From positions 1 through 8,858 of the forward strand of contig WAPJ01000016.1 in assembly GCA_015520785.1 (NCBI GenBank): 8,858 nt of DNA, given 5' to 3'. The position numbers and the translations under genes were made by a program. Positions 6,008 through 8,858 of the stretch are shown here, in pieces. The DNA comes from Candidatus Woesearchaeota archaeon. Lineage in GTDB: Archaea; Nanobdellota; Nanobdellia; Woesearchaeales; WAPJ01. The first letter of the stretch is position 1, and each line of letters opens with the position of its first letter. The notes under the pieces are model-generated. The model saw only the letters and a list, made by a program, of their open reading frames with translations, was not told where the DNA came from and did no database searches.

Positions 6008-7357
6008 ATGCTTGACTCGTTGCGTGAAGGCCTTCAGAAGGCATTCCAGCGGATTAGGGATGCCGTGCTGATTGATGATGCCACGCTCCGCGATATTCTC
6101 CGGGATGTGCAGCGCGCACTCCTCGCGGCTGACGTGCCCGTCAAGCTCGTGTTTGACGTGACCAAGCGTGTTAAGGAACGGTTTAAGCGTGAGCCCACAC
6201 CACCAGGGCTTTCACAGCGGGATCATCTCATTCATATTCTCACGCAGGAATTACGCGGCCTCCTCGGTGAGGGTGAGCCGTTACGCTTGGAGGAGAAGCC
6301 CTGGCGGGTCATGCTCCTCGGCCTGTTTGGGAGTGGGAAGACAACGACGACGGGGAAGCTTGCACGCTACTATGCCGTTAGAGGCTACCGTGTCGCGGTC
6401 GTGGAGACGGACACGTGGCGTCCCGCTGCGCGCGACCAGCTCCGGCAGCTCGCGGAAAAAGCGGGTGTTGACGCGTATACGCCTGAAGCAGCGAGTGCCG
6501 TGGAAGCCTGGGAGAAAGCCAGGCGTGAGATGGAAGCACGGGGGAGGGCGTATGATCTCATCCTGATTGACACGGCCGGCCGGGATAGTCTGAACGAGAC
6601 GCTCGTCCAGGAGATTAAAGCTCTGGGTGAGGCTGTGAAGCCGGATGAGACGCTGCTCGTCGTTCCTGCTGACGCGGGGAAGGCTGTTGAGCGTGATGCA
6701 CGGGCTTTTCACGACCTGCTTGGCGTGGATAAGCTGATTATTACGCGGATGGATGGGACGGGCAAGGCGGGTGGTGCGCTCGCCGCGGCCGCCGCGACGG
6801 GTGCGAGAGTAGCGTTCATCGGGACGGGTGAGAAGCTTGAAGACTTGGAATCATTTGATCCTGAAAGTTTTCTTGGCAGGCTGCTCGGCATGGGCGACTT
6901 GAAAGCATTGCTCGAGCGTGCTGAGGAAGCCTTTAGCCGTGAGGAGGCTGAGGAGAAAGCCCGGAAGCTCTTGAGGGGGGATTTCACGCTCCGCGACCTG
7001 ATGGAACAGTTGGATGCCGTGAAGCGGATGGGCAGCCTCCAGAAGCTCTTAGAATACATTCCCGGCGTGGGGGGGCGTCTGCCACGCGAGGTTGTGAGCG
7101 TGCAGGAGGACCAGTTGAAACGATGGAAGGCGGCCATGCAGAGTATGACGCCTGAAGAATTGGATCATCCTGACATTCTGAATGAGAGTCGCATACGGCG
7201 GATTGCGCGTGGTGCGGGCGTGCGCGAGGAGGATGTGCGGCTCTTGTTGAAACAGTATAAGCAGAGTCGGAAGCTTTTGCGGATGATGCGGGGGAAGCGT
7301 GGGAAGGACTTGCAGCGGATGCTCGGCAACCTGCCCGAGGGATTCCAGCTCGGCTAG
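6008..7357 (+). CDS. srp54: Signal recognition particle GTPase SRP54
   Basis: A full-length 449-residue SRP54 (Ffh homologue), the GTPase that binds signal peptides and 7S RNA and delivers translating ribosomes to the FtsY receptor at the membrane. The order is the N four-helix bundle (1-95), G domain (96-290) and M domain (about 300-449). Nucleotide motifs are the P-loop GLFGSGKTTTTGKLA (105-119), DTWRPAARDQL (135-145), DTAGRD (188-193), TRMDGTGKAGGAL (246-258) and GTGEKLEDLESF (272-283). The M domain begins near GDFTLRDLMEQLDAVKRMG and keeps the RNA-binding SRIRRIARGAG helix region (394-404). Several normally conserved residues differ: Phe replaces the usual Gln in GLQGSGKT, TRMD replaces TKLD, and ADAGKA stands where a GQ-type motif is usual. 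FtsY is less likely because there is an M domain and no acidic A domain. Confidence 0.95.
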   Translation: MLDSLREGLQKAFQRIRDAVLIDDATLRDILRDVQRALLAADVPVKLVFDVTKRVKERFKREPTPPGLSQRDHLIHILTQELRGLLGEGEPLRLEEKPWRVMLLGLFGSGKTTTTGKLARYYAVRGYRVAVVETDTWRPAARDQLRQLAEKAGVDAYTPEAASAVEAWEKARREMEARGRAYDLILIDTAGRDSLNETLVQEIKALGEAVKPDETLLVVPADAGKAVERDARAFHDLLGVDKLIITRMDGTGKAGGALAAAAATGARVAFIGTGEKLEDLESFDPESFLGRLLGMGDLKALLERAEEAFSREEAEEKARKLLRGDFTLRDLMEQLDAVKRMGSLQKLLEYIPGVGGRLPREVVSVQEDQLKRWKAAMQSMTPEELDHPDILNESRIRRIARGAGVREEDVRLLLKQYKQSRKLLRMMRGKRGKDLQRMLGNLPEGFQLG

Positions 7358-7359
7358 AG

Positions 7360-7447
7360 GAGGTATACCTCTTTATCTCACGTAGCGCTTCGTATTCTCG
7401 TGCCTGTGTCTCACTCATCTCCTCACTTTTATCATTTCAATTTTTCT
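7360..7447 (+). terminator. Candidate srp54 termination region
   Basis: Two bases after the srp54 stop there is a perfect 12-base palindrome, GAGGTATACCTC (7360-7371), followed by CTTTATCTC. It can form only a short stem (about four to five base pairs). Further on, 7426-7447 is T-rich, with TTTT at 7427-7430 and TTTTT at 7441-7445. Either could end the transcript. The T-rich stretch is the more archaeal-looking signal. Confidence 0.35.
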
Positions 7448-7610
7448 GGCGAGAATGATGCTGAAGGAGAGAGAAGAAGAGAGGATATCCTTGTGGGGAG
7501 GCGGGTAAAGAAAAGTTTCTCTGGAGGGGATAGATATTTTCCTTATGAGAAGAGGATCTTCCGGAGCGTGTGGGATGATACTGATAAACCATGCCTGTGG
7601 TGGACTTTCT

Positions 7611-7633
7611 ACACTCGCGTGTGAAGCGAGTGT
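7611..7633 (+). promoter_or_regulatory. Leader hairpin abutting the ribosome binding site of the 58-residue gene
   Basis: The arms ACACTCGC (7611-7618) and GCGAGTGT (7626-7633) are perfect complements around a seven-base loop GTGTGAA. Two more pairs (a G-T and a C-G, 7609-7610 with 7634-7635) would extend the stem into the first two bases of the GGAGGTGA ribosome binding site. Folding could therefore limit translation of the downstream gene. It might instead protect the RNA end. Function is inferred from position only. Confidence 0.55.
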
Positions 7634-7641
7634 GGAGGTGA
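7634..7641 (+). promoter_or_regulatory. Perfect Shine-Dalgarno sequence of the 58-residue gene
   Basis: GGAGGTGA matches the archaeal anti-Shine-Dalgarno sequence over eight bases and lies seven bases before the ATG at 7649. It is the strongest ribosome binding site in the window and decides the start of the small gene. Confidence 0.75.
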
Positions 7642-7648
7642 ACGCCGG

Positions 7649-7825
7649 ATGGATGAGACGCTTGAGCTGAGTGAGAGTAAGATTAAACAGTTGCAGAAGA
7701 TGCCGATCATTGAGACGACGATCAGCAGGAGTAAGGATGGGAAGTATGTGATCCACGCGACGCGGATTATTGATATCAAGCCAGTTGACTATTGGGAGAA
7801 AGTCTTGGCGAAGAGTGACGCGTGA
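7649..7825 (+). CDS. Small protein of unknown function (58 residues)
   Basis: A 58-residue soluble protein beginning MDETLELSESKIKQLQKM and continuing into PIIETTISRSKDGKYVIH, ATRIIDIKPV and DYWEKVLAK. It looks like one N-terminal helix followed by two beta strands around an SKDGKY turn and a final helix. There is no signal peptide, membrane segment, zinc-binding cysteine or low-complexity run. Reality is supported by the perfect GGAGGTGA site seven bases upstream and by codon use like the neighbouring housekeeping genes (GAG, AAG, CGG/GCG). I do not recognise the family with certainty; the pattern of a hydrophobic strand, DGKY turn, strand and IDIKP resembles small conserved archaeal proteins of unknown function. 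The mean composition is slightly basic and a partner-binding role is possible. Its start is preceded by a hairpin that may control translation. Confidence 0.75.
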   Translation: MDETLELSESKIKQLQKMPIIETTISRSKDGKYVIHATRIIDIKPVDYWEKVLAKSDA

Positions 7826-7839
7826 AAAATCCTTCCCAA

Positions 7840-7854
7840 GGGGGCGACGCCCCC
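7840..7854. repeat. GC-rich inverted repeat after the small gene
   Basis: GGGGGCG, a single A, then CGCCCCC form a perfect inverted repeat able to fold into a six-base-pair stem with a three-base loop, 14 bases after the small gene's stop. No T run follows on the plus strand, so it is not a standard intrinsic terminator. It may stabilise the 3' end of the mRNA or separate it from the next promoter at 7881. Confidence 0.4.
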
Positions 7855-7880
7855 ATTCACCACAATAGAGTAGCGAAGTC

Positions 7881-7888
7881 TTTATATA
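7881..7888 (+). promoter_or_regulatory. TATA box of the 273-residue gene
   Basis: TTTATATA preceded by GAAGTC, a fair archaeal BRE-TATA arrangement, 29 bases before the ATG at 7918. The predicted transcript would have a leader of only a few bases. It marks an independent transcription unit and argues against the upstream GTG at 7822 as the start. Confidence 0.55.
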
Positions 7889-7917
7889 GGTGTAGAGTGT
7901 TTCTCCTCCTGCTTAAG

Positions 7918-8739
7918 ATGGGTTTTATCAGCCAGCCCTCACTCTTCCCTGATGGAGAAGAAAAAGTCTTCCTCCCGGAGAGAAAGGGAGAAGAATCACG
8001 GCTTCTTGAAGAGCAGATCATGCACGCATTACTGGATATCTTCAACCAGCCCTTCAGTGTGAGGATTCTCAGAGAAGATACTCCGGGTCGTCAATTGGTG
8101 CATGCAACACCCCTAGAAGGGATTAGCGCACCATTCTATTTTATCAGCATGCTGAATGTGAAGGAGAACTATAGCCTTCCCTTTGAATATGGGAGAGACG
8201 AGACACGAAGGAGAATCGTCCGTGTCAATCTTGGAAAGAAGGGTACACTTGAGAGACGACTCCTTCAGTTGCAGGAGGAACAGTTCCCCCCAATCTCACT
8301 GGTCAAGACAGAACACGACCCAGACAGGTATTCTCGCGGAGTAGGAGAAAGAGAATATGATCACCTCCAATGGGGGTATGTGAACTATCTCCTCCCTGGG
8401 AGGAGGATCTATGCGCGTGAAGAAGAAGAGCCGCTCTTCATCAGTCTTGGTGGGGTACAACAGCTGAGAAAATCCGTGGAGAAAAGCCCTCATTATGAGA
8501 GTATCCGCCCTCTTAAGACAAAGTTCATTGTTCTCACTGAAGAGCGGATGGGGAAGCATGGGGGAGTTATTCTTCCTGATGGCACGCCGGTCAGGGCATG
8601 GCATGGGAATCAAAGAAAGGGTTCTAGCGTGCTGAGAGAACGAGTGGAGAGATATGTAGAGCGTTTTTATAACACGCTCGCAGCAGGATCGCATCAGGCA
8701 GCATACGCGTATACGCTTCCTCACGGATGGGGAGAATAA
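7918..8739 (+). CDS. Unrecognised 273-residue protein with atypical codon use
   Basis: I do not recognise this protein. It starts MGFISQPSLFPDGEEKVF and is soluble, highly charged and rich in arginine and glutamate, with no signal peptide or clear membrane helix. A predicted mixed alpha/beta centre contains a hydrophobic APFYFISML stretch (about residues 70-78), followed by charged segments (DETRRRIVRVNLGKKG). The C-terminal part has GGVILPDGTPVRAW and ends in a helix RERVERYVERFYNTLAAG. No nucleotide-binding or nuclease motif is obvious. The frame opens at GTG 7822, overlapping the end of the small gene, but I choose ATG 7918 because the TATA box at 7881-7888 fits it and the intervening stretch contains the GC-rich inverted repeat. 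Arginine codons are often AGA, AGG and CGA, and GGA and GAA are common, unlike srp54 with its CGT/CGC/CGG. That suggests recent acquisition or a fast-evolving lineage-specific gene. Confidence 0.65.
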   Translation: MGFISQPSLFPDGEEKVFLPERKGEESRLLEEQIMHALLDIFNQPFSVRILREDTPGRQLVHATPLEGISAPFYFISMLNVKENYSLPFEYGRDETRRRIVRVNLGKKGTLERRLLQLQEEQFPPISLVKTEHDPDRYSRGVGEREYDHLQWGYVNYLLPGRRIYAREEEEPLFISLGGVQQLRKSVEKSPHYESIRPLKTKFIVLTEERMGKHGGVILPDGTPVRAWHGNQRKGSSVLRERVERYVERFYNTLAAGSHQAAYAYTLPHGWGE

Positions 8740-8745
8740 GCGTGT

Positions 8746-8858
8746 TTAAGGGAGGAACTCCTTCCTAAAGGCTTCCTGGAAGCGCTTGATCCGACGCCAG
8801 TTCTCCTCCTGCTTGACAGCGGCCTCGCGGATAACCTCTCGGAAGAATTCATCCGGGA
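8746..8858 (-). CDS. C-terminal end of an unknown minus-strand protein (runs off right edge)
   Basis: The minus strand is open from the window edge to a TAA at 8746-8748, encoding 37 residues that end DEFFREVIREAAVKQEENW then RRIKRFQEAFRKEFLP. The sequence is a charged amphipathic helix with codon use like the conserved genes of the window (GAG, CGC, AAG). The stop lies only six bases from the convergent stop of the preceding gene. Too little is present to name the protein, and the remainder lies beyond the window. Confidence 0.55.
   Translation of the reverse strand, partial: PDEFFREVIREAAVKQEENWRRIKRFQEAFRKEFLP

Larger units (their letters stand above)
7358..7648. other. Spacer between srp54 and the 58-residue gene
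   Basis: I support no protein in this 291-base stretch. A 74-codon plus-strand frame through 7400-7624 has no recognisable features and no ribosome binding site. The first half is pyrimidine-rich, the middle (about 7455-7530) purine-rich. CTTATGAG at 7542-7549 is a possible TATA box for the next gene, which would give a leader of about 75-80 bases carrying the hairpin at 7611-7633. Confidence 0.4.

Noticed and set aside
7822..7917. GTG start at 7822 for the 273-residue gene
   Set aside because: It would translate through the GC-rich inverted repeat and the TATA box; ATG 7918 fits the promoter better.
1..8858. CRISPR arrays, tRNA or rRNA genes, insertion sequences, attachment sites
   Set aside because: I found no regularly spaced repeats, cloverleaf pattern, rRNA signature, transposase motif or flanking duplications in the window.

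Overview
The window looks archaeal. The evidence is a eukaryote/archaeal-type prolyl-tRNA synthetase start, an archaeal SRP54, an archaeal type IV pilin-like protein, a KaiC/RadA-superfamily ATPase, an RqcH/NEMF-family NFACT-R protein, and archaeal TATA boxes set so close to start codons that transcripts should be leaderless or nearly so. The SRP54 P-loop wording (GLFGSGKTTTT) and the general protein style suggest a DPANN-like or related uncultivated lineage, but that placement is recall from memory, not a tree.

Layout. Positions 1-4420 are read on the minus strand. From upstream to downstream they hold a cytosolic FG-GAP/PQQ-like beta-propeller, a KaiC-like ATPase, a 12-segment MFS-like membrane protein and a small pilin-like protein. 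The first two genes are 7 bases apart, the next gap is 64 bases, and the pilin reading frame can begin in a 4-base ATGA overlap with the transporter stop. A spacer of about 260 bases follows, then the 5' end of proS, which runs off the left edge. From 4862 the plus strand carries a shortened RqcH-like gene (coiled coil plus NFACT-R only), full-length srp54, a 58-codon gene with a perfect Shine-Dalgarno sequence behind a hairpin, and an unrecognised 273-residue gene with different codon use and its own TATA box. The C-terminal end of another minus-strand gene enters from the right edge.

How the parts fit. ProS, SRP54 and the NFACT-R protein belong to translation, protein targeting and ribosome quality control, a housekeeping neighbourhood. 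The propeller-ATPase-transporter-pilin cluster is the accessory part. Its gene order suggests one transcription unit combining a sensing or scaffolding propeller, an ATP-dependent switch, a transporter and a surface or membrane-anchored pilin-like subunit, but no substrate or function can be read from the sequence.

Expression signals are regular. Three genes (proS, the pilin and srp54) have the box CTTAAAAG or CTTATAAG exactly 22 bases before ATG. Genes inside operons instead show GGTGA-type ribosome binding sites. Spacers are strongly biased: pyrimidine-rich on the coding strand after genes, and purine-rich before two of the plus-strand genes.
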